Assembly: GCA_964626595.1 (NCBI GenBank)
Contig: CAZVFU010000033.1
Span: 1-23,668 of the forward strand
Direction of reading: 5' to 3'
DNA length: 23,668 bases
Source: JAWLFI01 sp964626595
Lineage (GTDB): Bacteria > Bacteroidota > Bacteroidia > Chitinophagales > Saprospiraceae
Part shown: positions 1 through 7,775 of the stretch, in pieces
Numbering within the stretch: the first letter of the stretch is position 1
How the letters are laid out: the number at the start of each line of letters is the position of its first letter
Notes under the pieces: generated by a model
Seen by the model: the letters and a program-made list of their open reading frames with translations, nothing else
Databases searched by the model: none
What the model was told of the DNA's origin: nothing
Program-made: the position numbers and the translations under genes

Positions 1-12
1 TCCAGGGGTTCC

Positions 13-71
13 GTCTTTATCTCGTCCCGTTTTATAAACGGAACGAGAACAGACTCGCGTCAAAGACGCGA
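13..71. repeat. two adjacent inverted repeats (hairpin-forming edge)
   Basis: Seen directly: CTCGT-c-CCGTTT at 21-32 is complementary to AAACGG-a-ACGAG at 36-47 around a TAT loop, and the outer arms GTCT (13-16) and AGAC (51-54) extend the pairing across an internal bulge. A second perfect hairpin follows at once: TCGCGTC (55-61), loop AAA, GACGCGA (65-71). No T-tract follows either stem, so a plain intrinsic terminator is not obvious, although they lie just past the 3' end of the minus-strand gene ending at 116. They may be part of an intergenic repeat element; no coding sequence is visible in 1-115. Confidence 0.6.
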
Positions 72-115
72 CCCTTCCCATCGCTACCGCGAAAAGCAAT
101 AATTTTAATCAAAAA

Positions 116-604
116 TCATCGAAGATGAGCTGAATATTCATCACCATCCAGAATCACATCTATATGTTCCTTAAGTGTTGTCGCTAACGACAATCCTACA
201 AAATCAACCTGAATAGGATATGCTTTGTGCTTGCGATCTACTAAGACAGCCGCTTCAATTGTTGAGGGTAAATGACTAAGAAAAGGCTGACAAGCAAAAA
301 ATAGAGTCCGTCCGGTATTGGCCACATCATCTGTAACAATAACATGACTATCTTTGCAAACATTTAAAGGATCTAATTGTATAGATTTCAGATGTGGAGC
401 AGAGGGGTCTAATGAAATTCTATAGTCCTCTATTTCAATATCACTTATTTCTCGTAGTGCACGACTTAGTAATTGCCCAAATAAATACCCATTTGTATTT
501 ACACCCGCAATAATCAACTTTTTCTTATCGTAATGTTCTTCCCATATCTGGAATGCCATTCGTTTTACTTTTTGAATGACTTTTTGATGATTCATTATTT
601 CCAT
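116..604 (-). CDS. PyrR-like phosphoribosyltransferase
   Basis: A 162-residue type I phosphoribosyltransferase. Residues 88-100 form the PRPP-binding motif (VIVTDDVANTGRT), preceded by the hydrophobic strand and flexible loop expected of the fold. Residues 121-137 (LVDRKHKAYPIQVDFVG) match the region conserved in PyrR, the uracil phosphoribosyltransferase/pyrimidine-operon attenuator, whose usual length is about 180 residues. Whether this copy regulates RNA or only handles a base is not visible; no pyr attenuator or pyr operon adjoins it, and the only other pyrimidine gene here, pyrF, is 20 kb away. It is transcribed alone, divergently from the Fe-S gene at 694. The start may be the ATG at 604 or the one three codons later at 595. 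A general purine or pyrimidine PRTase is the alternative reading. Confidence 0.8.
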   Translation of the reverse strand: MEIMNHQKVIQKVKRMAFQIWEEHYDKKKLIIAGVNTNGYLFGQLLSRALREISDIEIEDYRISLDPSAPHLKSIQLDPLNVCKDSHVIVTDDVANTGRTLFFACQPFLSHLPSTIEAAVLVDRKHKAYPIQVDFVGLSLATTLKEHIDVILDGDEYSAHLR

Positions 605-608
605 AACC

Positions 609-616
609 CAAAAATA
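609..616 (-). promoter_or_regulatory. possible -7 promoter element (TATTTTTG)
   Basis: On the minus strand, TATTTTTG matches the Bacteroidota -7 consensus TAnnTTTG and sits 4 bases before the ATG at 604, which would give a nearly leaderless message; a start at 595 would leave a short leader. No convincing TTTG (-33) lies about 20 bases upstream. The AT-rich context makes chance matches common, so this is a candidate only. Confidence 0.3.
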
Positions 617-641
617 ACTAATCTTGAAGCACCTGGGTATA

Positions 642-649
642 TAGATTTG
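642..649 (+). promoter_or_regulatory. possible -7 promoter element (TAGATTTG)
   Basis: TAGATTTG is an exact match to TAnnTTTG and lies 44 bases before the ATG at 694. A TTG at 624-626 could be the -33 element, but the 15-base spacing is shorter than the usual 19-20. It would drive the four-gene run 694-3830. Confidence 0.35.
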
Positions 650-693
650 GAAAATTCACCAGATACATATATATTCAGGTATAATTGTACCCT

Positions 694-2049
694 ATGATAC
701 AGCAAGTTTTATTTGTCCTTGTCCTGCTTTTAGTAGGCATTTTCGCTTTTAAAAAATATGCTCAACTTTATCAGAACATTAATCTGGGACAGCCCGAAAC
801 AACGGACGGCCCGACTGGACCTCGTTGGAAAAATGTGGTCTTGGTTGCTTTTGGGCAAAAGAAAATGTTCAAGAACTGGATTCCGGCAATATTTCACCTT
901 TTTATCTACGTAGCTTTCCTCTTTACCCAAATTGAACTCATAGAAATTCTCATAGATGGCTTTGGTGGTGTTCACCGTTTTTTCGCAGACAAACTTTCCA
1001 TAGTCTATCCTATTATCATCAACACTATAGAGATACTATCACTTTTGGCATTCGTAGCCACTTTTGTTTTCCTTATACGTAGAAACTTATTGTACATTCC
1101 ACGATTTAAAAAACCTGAAATGAAAGGCTGGCCAAAATTAGATGCCAACCTCATTTTATTTGGAGAACTTATTCTGATCATTGGCATCTTTACCATGAAT
1201 GGCACAGATGTCCTTTTGCAAGATTTAGATCCCGAACATTATCCAAAGGCCGGTCCTTTTTATTTATCTCAATCCATAGGCCCCTTGCTTTTTGGAGGAC
1301 TTGAGCAAGAAACATTAGTCATCCTTGAGCGAACGGGCTGGTGGCTTCATTTCCTTATGGTGATGGCATTTTTACTATATCTACCTTATTCTAAACACTT
1401 ACATATTTTGTTAGCATTTCCGAACACCTATTTTGCTCGACAGGACAGCAGAGGTAAAATGTCAGATATGCCCGAAATCACGACTGAAATTAAATCCATG
1501 TTGGGATTAGCAAATGATGATGTTCCCATGACTGATGAAATTCCAGAATTTGGATCAAAAGACGTCACTGATTTAAGTTGGAGAACGCTGTTGGGAGCCT
1601 ACGCTTGCACTGAGTGCGGACGATGCACAGAACAATGTCCCGCTAATATTACGGGTAAGAAACTTTCCCCGCGCAAAATAGTTATGAATATACGTGATCG
1701 GGCAGAAGAGGTTGGAGATAAAATCAGATCAGGAAATCCAGAATACATTCAATCGGATAAACGAGGAAATGAAGAGAAATTATCTAAAGAAAATTTTGAT
1801 GACGGTAAATCTCTATTCGATTATATCAGTTCAGAAGAATTGGCAGCTTGCACTACTTGCAATGCTTGCGTTGAAGCTTGTCCAGTTCTCATAAATCCAT
1901 TGGAGCCCATTTTAGAAATGCGCAGGTACGAAATATTGACTGAATCAGCCGGCCCAAAAGATTGGGCGCCTATGTTTACCAGTATGGAAAATTCAGGGGC
2001 CGTATGGCAAGTTCCGGATGAACGAGCCGATTGGGCTAAAGAATCCTAA
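694..2049 (+). CDS. membrane NarI-like / 4Fe-4S dicluster subunit of a probable EtfAB:quinone oxidoreductase
   Basis: A 451-residue integral membrane electron-transfer protein. Five hydrophobic segments are visible at about 1-19, 62-87, 104-128, 152-175 and 214-231. His68, His219, His235 and His237 lie in or next to them, as expected for haem b ligands of a NarI/DsrM-like domain; the stretch WWLHF..YLPYSKHLH is typical of that family. The soluble C-terminal part holds two ferredoxin-type CxxCxxCxxxCP motifs (C305-C315 and C386-C396), so two [4Fe-4S] clusters. The next gene encodes a CCG-domain partner; membrane-bound EtfAB:menaquinone oxidoreductases carry these same modules in one chain, hence the call. 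The start is the ATG at 694, not an in-frame TTG at 685. An Hdr/Glp-type respiratory subunit with another donor remains possible. Confidence 0.82.
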   Translation: MIQQVLFVLVLLLVGIFAFKKYAQLYQNINLGQPETTDGPTGPRWKNVVLVAFGQKKMFKNWIPAIFHLFIYVAFLFTQIELIEILIDGFGGVHRFFADKLSIVYPIIINTIEILSLLAFVATFVFLIRRNLLYIPRFKKPEMKGWPKLDANLILFGELILIIGIFTMNGTDVLLQDLDPEHYPKAGPFYLSQSIGPLLFGGLEQETLVILERTGWWLHFLMVMAFLLYLPYSKHLHILLAFPNTYFARQDSRGKMSDMPEITTEIKSMLGLANDDVPMTDEIPEFGSKDVTDLSWRTLLGAYACTECGRCTEQCPANITGKKLSPRKIVMNIRDRAEEVGDKIRSGNPEYIQSDKRGNEEKLSKENFDDGKSLFDYISSEELAACTTCNACVEACPVLINPLEPILEMRRYEILTESAGPKDWAPMFTSMENSGAVWQVPDERADWAKES

Positions 2050-2075
2050 TGTAACACTACAGAAAAAATTATTAT

Positions 2076-2861
2076 ATGAATGTTCCCATAATGGCCGACT
2101 TAAAAGCGCAAGGAAAAGAACCTGAAATTTTGTTTTGGGTCGGTTGCGCCGGAAGTTTTGATGACAGAGCCAAAAAGGTAACCAAAGCATTTGTTACCAT
2201 CCTAAATGAGGTCGGTATTGATTTTGCTATTTTAGGTAATGAAGAGCAATGTACGGGTGATCCAGCCCGAAGAGCTGGAAATGAATTTGTATTTCAAATG
2301 TTGGCTATACAAAATGTGGAAACCTTAAATATGTACAATGTTAAAAAAATCGTCGCCACTTGCCCGCACTGTTTTAACACGCTGAAGAATGAATATTCAG
2401 AGTTTGGAGGTGATTATGATGTTATTCATCACTCTCAACTTCTTCAGGAACTGATTGATGAAGGACGGATTAAAATGAAGGAAGGGGGGACATTTGAAGG
2501 AAAAAAAATCACCTATCACGACAGTTGTTATATGGGAAGAGTAAATGGAGTGTATGAAGCCCCTCGTACGGTATTGCAAGAATTAGATGCTGATTTTGTG
2601 GAGATGAAAAGGTGCAAGTCAAAGGGGCTCTGCTGCGGAGCAGGCGGCGGACAAATGTGGAAGGAAGATGAACCTGGTGAGAAACGAATTAATATGGAAC
2701 GCATTGATGAAGCACTGGATACAGGAGCCCAGGTGATTGCTGCCAATTGTCCTTTTTGCCTAACCATGATGCAAGATGGAGTGACCGGCAAGAACAAAGA
2801 AAATGACGTGATGGTGTATGATTTGAGTGAACTTATTGTCAACAACAACGATTGGTCTTAA
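2076..2861 (+). CDS. CCG-domain (Fe-S)-binding reductase subunit
   Basis: A 261-residue soluble protein with two cysteine-rich CCG domains, the module of heterodisulfide reductase HdrB, GlpC and LutA that holds a non-cubane or cubane Fe-S centre. The second domain is complete: C151 (HDSCYMGR), CCG at 186-188 and CPFC at 225-228. The first is the variant form: C24, CTGD at 59-62 instead of CCG, and CPHC at 96-99, so one ligand of the canonical set is missing; the phrase CTGDPARRAGNE is one I associate with this electron-transfer subfamily rather than a mutation. It starts 26 bases after the membrane subunit and is very likely co-transcribed and bound to it, passing electrons between the soluble donor and the membrane clusters. 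Confidence 0.85.
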   Translation: MNVPIMADLKAQGKEPEILFWVGCAGSFDDRAKKVTKAFVTILNEVGIDFAILGNEEQCTGDPARRAGNEFVFQMLAIQNVETLNMYNVKKIVATCPHCFNTLKNEYSEFGGDYDVIHHSQLLQELIDEGRIKMKEGGTFEGKKITYHDSCYMGRVNGVYEAPRTVLQELDADFVEMKRCKSKGLCCGAGGGQMWKEDEPGEKRINMERIDEALDTGAQVIAANCPFCLTMMQDGVTGKNKENDVMVYDLSELIVNNNDWS

Positions 2862-2862
2862 T

Positions 2863-3360
2863 ATGTATGTACCACCTAACGAAATGACTGGATCTGCCCG
2901 GGTCTGGATCTACTCTGCAGATCGCTTTCTCACAGATGATGAAGTTTCGTCAATCAGGGAAGAACTATTGGACTTTGTGCAAAAGTGGACTGCCCATAAT
3001 CATAATTTAAAGGCTACAGTATCGATACGATTTAATCGACATATCGTTCTGGCCGTCGATGAAGCTCTCGCTCAAGCTTCAGGTTGTTCTATTGATAGCA
3101 GTGTCAAATTTATCCAGCAGTTAGGAGCAAAATACCATTTTGATGGCTTGGATCGATTGCAATACACCTACCTTGACCATCAAGAACCAAAATTGATTTC
3201 TCACCATAATATAGTGAAAGCTTTTGAAGGAGGAGCCATTCAACCCAATACTCTCATTGCAAATCCCCTAATCAAAACGTGGGAAGAGTATACCTCAAAA
3301 TTCATAATTCCCTTAAAAGATAGTTTTCTAAGCCGCTTTTTAGACTTATCTAAAGTTTAG
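2863..3360 (+). CDS. conserved Bacteroidota protein of unknown function
   Basis: A 165-residue soluble protein beginning MYVPPNEMTGSARVWIY. Relatives of about this size, starting MYVP and containing a GCSID segment (here residues 75-79), are widespread in Bacteroidota and are often labelled ABC transporter ATPase in databases. That label is not supported here: there is no Walker A, Walker B or LSGG signature. No signal peptide or membrane segment is seen. I chose the ATG at 2863, one base after the stop of the preceding Fe-S subunit, over an earlier in-frame codon at 2827 that would overlap it, because conserved relatives start at MYVP. The tight coupling suggests translation with the electron-transfer pair, but no role can be read from the sequence. 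Confidence 0.75.
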   Translation: MYVPPNEMTGSARVWIYSADRFLTDDEVSSIREELLDFVQKWTAHNHNLKATVSIRFNRHIVLAVDEALAQASGCSIDSSVKFIQQLGAKYHFDGLDRLQYTYLDHQEPKLISHHNIVKAFEGGAIQPNTLIANPLIKTWEEYTSKFIIPLKDSFLSRFLDLSKV

Positions 3361-3362
3361 TT

Positions 3363-3830
3363 GTGATTCGTAAGGTGAAAAACTGGCTTGGGATTGAAGG
3401 AGTGAAGATAAAGCTGGAGGTGCCGACTAATCTTCGTGAAGGGCAGCCTGAGATTAAATTTGTTTTATGCTTGTCCACTTTAACTGAGCAAAAAATAAAA
3501 GGAGTACATCTTACTTTAAAAGAAGTATACCGCAGGGGTAGGGGAGAGCACAACCGAATAACTGAATTTATCTTAGCGGAATGGAAACAGGAAAAAAAAG
3601 TTGAAATGGGAAAAAATGATTCTCATTTCATTCCTATTACCCTAAAGCCAAACTGGCAATCATCAGCTGTAGATCAATGGCAAAAAAAGGGCGGGTTTCA
3701 AAAAATTTTGGGTGCTTGGGCGAAAAAATGGCAGGGAGTAAAGTCAGAATATATCGTCGAGGTGAATATAGATGTTGCCAAAACCAAACTTAATCCCTTT
3801 CAAATAACCCGCTTAGAAATCGCTGAATAG
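3363..3830 (+). CDS. Spo0M-like arrestin-fold protein (short form)
   Basis: A 155-residue protein whose start (MIRKVKNWLGIEGVKIKLEV) and alternating-strand pattern, including LTLKEVYRRGRGEHN near residues 50-64, resemble the N-terminal half of the sporulation-control protein Spo0M, a beta-sandwich of the arrestin type. Spo0M of Bacillus is about 250 residues, so this is a short form. No sporulation is implied; in non-sporing bacteria the function of such proteins is unknown. Translation starts at the GTG at 3363, two bases after the previous stop, making it the last gene of the four-gene run. Its TAG stop (3828-3830) directly abuts the stop of the convergent lipoprotein gene. The family assignment is by eye and moderate. 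Confidence 0.6.
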   Translation: MIRKVKNWLGIEGVKIKLEVPTNLREGQPEIKFVLCLSTLTEQKIKGVHLTLKEVYRRGRGEHNRITEFILAEWKQEKKVEMGKNDSHFIPITLKPNWQSSAVDQWQKKGGFQKILGAWAKKWQGVKSEYIVEVNIDVAKTKLNPFQITRLEIAE

Positions 3831-4760
3831 CTAATCCTTTTCAACTCTTTCTAGCTTTTTTAGAATTTCTTCATCTGTAAGGTACACCTCATCGAGTAAT
3901 ATTTTGACTTGGGGAACAAGGACGTGTTCTGGATACTGATTTAAAAACTGTTGGTAAAGTTTTTCTGCAGAAATATTCTCCTGGTTTTGATCTAGCATAA
4001 ATGCTTTTTGAAAAAGTGCCTCAGCGGCTTGTGGCGAATCCTCAAACTGAGTGATAATCTGATTATATAATATTTTTGCCGTAAAGGTATTTCCATAACC
4101 GCGGGCTACAGCCGCTGATTTTATCAAGTGTCCCGGAGAGGCTTCCGACGACACGAAATTAGCATGTAATTGGGACAGGGTAACGTAATCCTTAATTAAG
4201 CGAGCAGAAATTTCTTTATTCGCATCAATATTTGACCGAATGATTTGTTCTGTGTCTTTAATTTGTCCAGTCAAGGATTTCATGTCAGAGGGCAAGTTGT
4301 TTTTTGCAGCTGGCACTAAGTCCGATTGGGGATAGTAATCTAAAAGAACTTTATAGTATGTTTTTGCTATTAACTTACGATCAGTAAACTTATCTAGAGC
4401 TTCGGCCAATTCATAAATTAAGCTATCTGCACCCGAAGTGTTTTTTTGATAACGTACAGACTGCAAAAGTGCTTTTTCAGCTTCCTCCGGAATATTTTCA
4501 ATCAAAAATTCATCAGATACCACAGCCCAGTATCTTCCCTTCTCCTGATCCGAATTTATTTCATTATTCACTGAATCATAGAATTTTGTAAAAAGGGTCT
4601 GCCATGTATTTGAATCCATGGAGTTCAATATCTGGCCTCGAATTTCTTCCTTTAATAAATGCTTAGCCTTATCATCTTCGTTCTGTTGGCACCCGATACC
4701 AAGCAGAAATACGAGAATCAAAACCCAACCATAATGAAGTCCTAAATTCTGCAAATTCAT
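3831..4760 (-). CDS. TPR-type lipoprotein
   Basis: A 309-residue predicted lipoprotein. A hydrophobic signal stretch ends in the lipobox LGIGC, with the lipidated Cys at residue 24, so it should be anchored in a membrane facing the periplasm. The rest is helical, with tetratricopeptide-like helices near the C-terminus (segments resembling AKILYNQIITQFEDSPQAAEALF and AEKLYQQFLNQYPEH). This resembles BamD/YbgF-type periplasmic scaffolds, but it is not clearly BamD. The ATG at 4760 is preferred to the TTG at 4766 two codons earlier. It is divergent from the photolyase gene (47 bases between starts) and converges head-on with the gene ending at 3830, leaving no room for a terminator between the stops. 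Confidence 0.7.
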   Translation of the reverse strand: MNLQNLGLHYGWVLILVFLLGIGCQQNEDDKAKHLLKEEIRGQILNSMDSNTWQTLFTKFYDSVNNEINSDQEKGRYWAVVSDEFLIENIPEEAEKALLQSVRYQKNTSGADSLIYELAEALDKFTDRKLIAKTYYKVLLDYYPQSDLVPAAKNNLPSDMKSLTGQIKDTEQIIRSNIDANKEISARLIKDYVTLSQLHANFVSSEASPGHLIKSAAVARGYGNTFTAKILYNQIITQFEDSPQAAEALFQKAFMLDQNQENISAEKLYQQFLNQYPEHVLVPQVKILLDEVYLTDEEILKKLERVEKD

Positions 4761-4807
4761 ATTCAACTTGTTTTGTCATGCTGCGTTAGGTTAAAAATAG
4801 CTGTTTT

Positions 4808-6163
4808 ATGGCAAATATTGTTAATTTTTTCTGGTTTAGACGTGATTTGAGATTCTCTGATAATGTGGGCTTGTATCATGCCCTCAAGCAAGATGTCCCG
4901 GTAATCCCTTTATTTATTTTCGATAAAGATATTTTAGATGATCTTGAGGATGAGTATGATGCTCGGGTGACTTTTTTGCATGATACCATACAAAGAATGG
5001 ACGATCATCTGGAGAATTGGGGGAGCCGACTACTTGTAAAATATGGGAAACCAAAGGAAGTATGGAAAGAACTTGTAGAGACTTATGAGATTCAAACTGT
5101 TTTTTTCAATCGCGATTACGAGCCCTATGCTAAAAATAGAGATGAAGCCATTAAGAATATATTGAATGAAAAAGACATAAGCTATAAAACGTTTAAGGAC
5201 CATGTGATTTTTGAAAAGGAAGAGGTTCAAAAAAATGCAGGGGGCGTTTATACCGTATTTACTCCATATAAAAATAAATGGTATCAAATGCATGAATCCG
5301 CATTGAGTGAAGAAAAGGAAGATTTGAATAGCAGCCCTTTTTTCGCAGCTTATGAATCAGAAAAATTTACAAGTAATTTTTACTCTTTAGGCGATGTTCA
5401 TATGCCCTTGCTTGAGGAAATGGGGTTTTCCAGATCCTCCACTTCTATTCCGGATAAGACGGTCAGTCAAAAGCTCATTAAACAATATGATAAAAAGCGC
5501 AATTTCCCAGCAGCCGATGGAACCAGTAGGTTGGGAATTCATTTTCGTTTTGGCACCATAAGTATCCGAGAAAAGGCTCGAAAGGCCTACAAGCTCAATA
5601 AAACTTATCTCAATGAATTGATTTGGCGTGATTTCTACAGCCAAATATTAGACGCTTTTCCTCATGTTGTAGACGGACCCTTCAGAGAAAAGTATGCATT
5701 GATCAAATGGCGGAATGACGAGGATGATTTTGATAAATGGTGTAAGGGACAAACAGGATACCCTATAGTTGATGCGGGTATGAGACAACTCAACGAAACG
5801 GGTTATATGCATAATCGAGTTCGGATGATTACAGCCAGTTTCCTTACCAAACACCTGTTGATCGACTGGAGGTGGGGCGAAGCCTATTTTGCCAAAAAAT
5901 TACTTGATTATGAGCTTTCGAGCAATAACGGCGGATGGCAATGGGCTGCAGGTACAGGAACAGATGCAGCGCCCTATTTTCGAATTTTCAACCCCTATAC
6001 GCAAGTGGAAAAATTTGATAAAAACGGAGTCTATTTAGATGAATGGGTACCCGAAAGAAACGGAGACGAATACCCGGAGCCCATTGTTGACCACAAACAG
6101 GCTCGAGAACGCTGTTTAGCTACTTACAAAAGTGCTTTGGAAGAGTACGACGATAAGAAATAG
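4808..6163 (+). CDS. phr: cryptochrome/photolyase family DNA photolyase (class I CPD type)
   Basis: A 451-residue flavoenzyme, the usual length of bacterial class I photolyases, that repairs UV-induced cyclobutane pyrimidine dimers using light. The N-terminal antenna-binding Rossmann domain begins FFWFRRDLRFSDN. The helical FAD domain contains RNFPAADGTSRLGIHFRFG near 230-248, ELIWRDFYSQI near 269-279, GYMHNRVRM near 333-341 and the hallmark NNGGWQWAAGTGTDAAPYFR near 373-392. The Trp in ELIWRDF and the Asn in MHNR are the dimer-contacting residues of CPD photolyases, and Trp residues in WRWGE and GGWQW can form the electron-transfer chain. The antenna chromophore type is not readable. It converges with the gene at 6173, nine bases separating the stops. 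A cryptochrome role is less likely given the substrate residues. Confidence 0.93.
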   Translation: MANIVNFFWFRRDLRFSDNVGLYHALKQDVPVIPLFIFDKDILDDLEDEYDARVTFLHDTIQRMDDHLENWGSRLLVKYGKPKEVWKELVETYEIQTVFFNRDYEPYAKNRDEAIKNILNEKDISYKTFKDHVIFEKEEVQKNAGGVYTVFTPYKNKWYQMHESALSEEKEDLNSSPFFAAYESEKFTSNFYSLGDVHMPLLEEMGFSRSSTSIPDKTVSQKLIKQYDKKRNFPAADGTSRLGIHFRFGTISIREKARKAYKLNKTYLNELIWRDFYSQILDAFPHVVDGPFREKYALIKWRNDEDDFDKWCKGQTGYPIVDAGMRQLNETGYMHNRVRMITASFLTKHLLIDWRWGEAYFAKKLLDYELSSNNGGWQWAAGTGTDAAPYFRIFNPYTQVEKFDKNGVYLDEWVPERNGDEYPEPIVDHKQARERCLATYKSALEEYDDKK

Positions 6164-6172
6164 AAATGGGCC

Positions 6173-7603
6173 TTATTTCTTGAGTTCACCTATTTTTTCG
6201 ATCAACCAATTCCGATCTGCAATTTTTCCTTGCTTGTTGATTTCAGTTTCCACCTTTTCGATTGACTCTAAATCTCCTGACATTATATTTGAAATCCGTC
6301 TGACATATTTCACTAAGTTAAGGTAGTTTTGACGTCTGTTTTCAGGAAGTGATTTTTTATGCCGGTTTAAATACACCTGAAAAGAGTCCAGGAAGGAGTG
6401 AAGCGCATCTAATTCCCCCAGTTCATAGTATGTGGCTAATAATAACGCTTTGGCACCTAAACTGTAAGAGAAGTCGGTGAACTCCACTTCATTTAACAAG
6501 GGAATTACTTGTTCATATTCTTTTCGGTAGTGGTGAAGTCGTGCCATGTTAAACTTGACTGCATTTTCTCTAAAATCAGGATTCAATTTACTCGAGTAAT
6601 TTCGAATAAAATCTTCGACCCATTGATCTTCACCGGCTCGTAACCCCGTGATTACAATATTTTTAAATGACCAGGGAGAAAGCTCTCCGTCTGTGTAGAG
6701 TACTTCAGCGTATAGTGCTTGCTGATAAGTCCGAAAAGCCTCTACTAGAAAAAGCTTATCACCCTTATTGATTTTTGCAATACAGAAATTTATTGCCAGT
6801 AAGTAAATATCTCTTAAATCGTCTGGATTGAAAATATATTCGTGCCTTTTTATAATCTTTTTTAGGGCATAATAATTCTCAGTATTATCTGTACTTTCAT
6901 ATAACTTAAATACATGAAAATATGCTATTATTTGCGGTCTATCGGAATAATCTTCTTTCTCAATATGCTCTAGAATTTCCTGAATAAATAAGATATTATA
7001 TTCATGTTTTTGTATTTTTCTTCGGGATAAAAGGGTACAATAATATCGAAGTTTTTCTGCGAGGTAAAAATAGTCTAAATTTTGGATTAGGGCATCAATA
7101 TTCGATCGTTCTGTTCTCCGGATGTCAGCCTGAGAAATTTCATAAAACCGCTTTTCTATTTGGTACTTATAAAAATAGTAATTGGAGGATCTATCGGGTT
7201 GCCTTTTCGTTAATCTTCGAGCACTCTTGATGGATTTAGAATACAGGACATCTATTTTCTTCTGCTGAATGGCTTGCAATAAAAAGTCGGCCTGATGTAT
7301 CGGATTGGATTTATATTCCTCCAAGGCTAGAAAATCCTCAATGAGCGATAACAAATCAGATGTATACTTCCGAAATCTTCGATCATTGTAGGGTTCGTTT
7401 GGAACGAGCAGACTCCACAACCTTTCTTTTTTCAAAGCGGATGGATCCGTTTCGTTAGACTTTAAATCCGTATGAATTTCGTCATAAAAAATACATAATC
7501 GCTCAGATGGATTAAAATATGGAGAATGTATAAATTTACTGAGCCGATTCAGCTCGTAGACTTGAAACTGAGATAATATCTGGTATAGCTTGGTTGTTTT
7601 CAT
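6173..7603 (-). CDS. unrecognised all-helical protein
   Basis: A 476-residue protein I do not recognise by name. It has no signal peptide, lipobox or membrane segment, so it should be cytoplasmic. The composition (many Leu, Tyr, Lys and Arg residues, regularly spaced) suggests an alpha-solenoid; the segment around residues 350-420 (EYEQVIPLLNEVEFTDFSYSLGAKALLLATYYELGELDAL) has the spacing of tetratricopeptide-like helix pairs. No catalytic motif, Cys cluster or DNA-binding motif stands out. It starts ATG at 7603, is transcribed alone and is divergent from the secreted T9SS protein across 172 bases. Codon use looks like its neighbours. Similar-sized hypothetical proteins are, from memory, common in Saprospiria genomes, but that needs a search. 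Confidence 0.7.
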   Translation of the reverse strand: MKTTKLYQILSQFQVYELNRLSKFIHSPYFNPSERLCIFYDEIHTDLKSNETDPSALKKERLWSLLVPNEPYNDRRFRKYTSDLLSLIEDFLALEEYKSNPIHQADFLLQAIQQKKIDVLYSKSIKSARRLTKRQPDRSSNYYFYKYQIEKRFYEISQADIRRTERSNIDALIQNLDYFYLAEKLRYYCTLLSRRKIQKHEYNILFIQEILEHIEKEDYSDRPQIIAYFHVFKLYESTDNTENYYALKKIIKRHEYIFNPDDLRDIYLLAINFCIAKINKGDKLFLVEAFRTYQQALYAEVLYTDGELSPWSFKNIVITGLRAGEDQWVEDFIRNYSSKLNPDFRENAVKFNMARLHHYRKEYEQVIPLLNEVEFTDFSYSLGAKALLLATYYELGELDALHSFLDSFQVYLNRHKKSLPENRRQNYLNLVKYVRRISNIMSGDLESIEKVETEINKQGKIADRNWLIEKIGELKK

Positions 7604-7718
7604 TGGTCTGTGTATGTCATTTTAGCGTAATCAAACTGCGGTTTTTTTCCTTTGTCGGGACCATCAAGTATACTTATATATAAACATAATATAAAATATC
7701 TATATATCGTGATAATTC

Positions 7719-7750
7719 TTTGAGCCTTTGGAAATAATTCCCTATTATTG
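7719..7750 (+). promoter_or_regulatory. candidate promoter (TTTG-N20-TATTATTG)
   Basis: TTTG at 7719-7722 and TATTATTG at 7743-7750 are separated by 20 bases, the expected Bacteroidota -33/-7 spacing. The -7 element differs from TAnnTTTG at one position (A for T). The transcript would begin near 7757, about 19 bases before the ATG at 7776. Confidence 0.4.
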
Positions 7751-7775
7751 TGGTTGATAAGAGCAAAACCAAGCC

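Noticed and set aside
685..693. TTG at 685 as start of the membrane Fe-S subunit
   Set aside because: An ATG lies three codons later and opens directly into the first membrane segment.
2863..3360. Annotation as ABC transporter ATPase
   Set aside because: No Walker A, Walker B or signature motif in the 165 residues.
3831..3833. Frameshift or truncation joining the Spo0M-like and lipoprotein genes
   Set aside because: Both have proper stops; the touching ends are just compact convergent genes.
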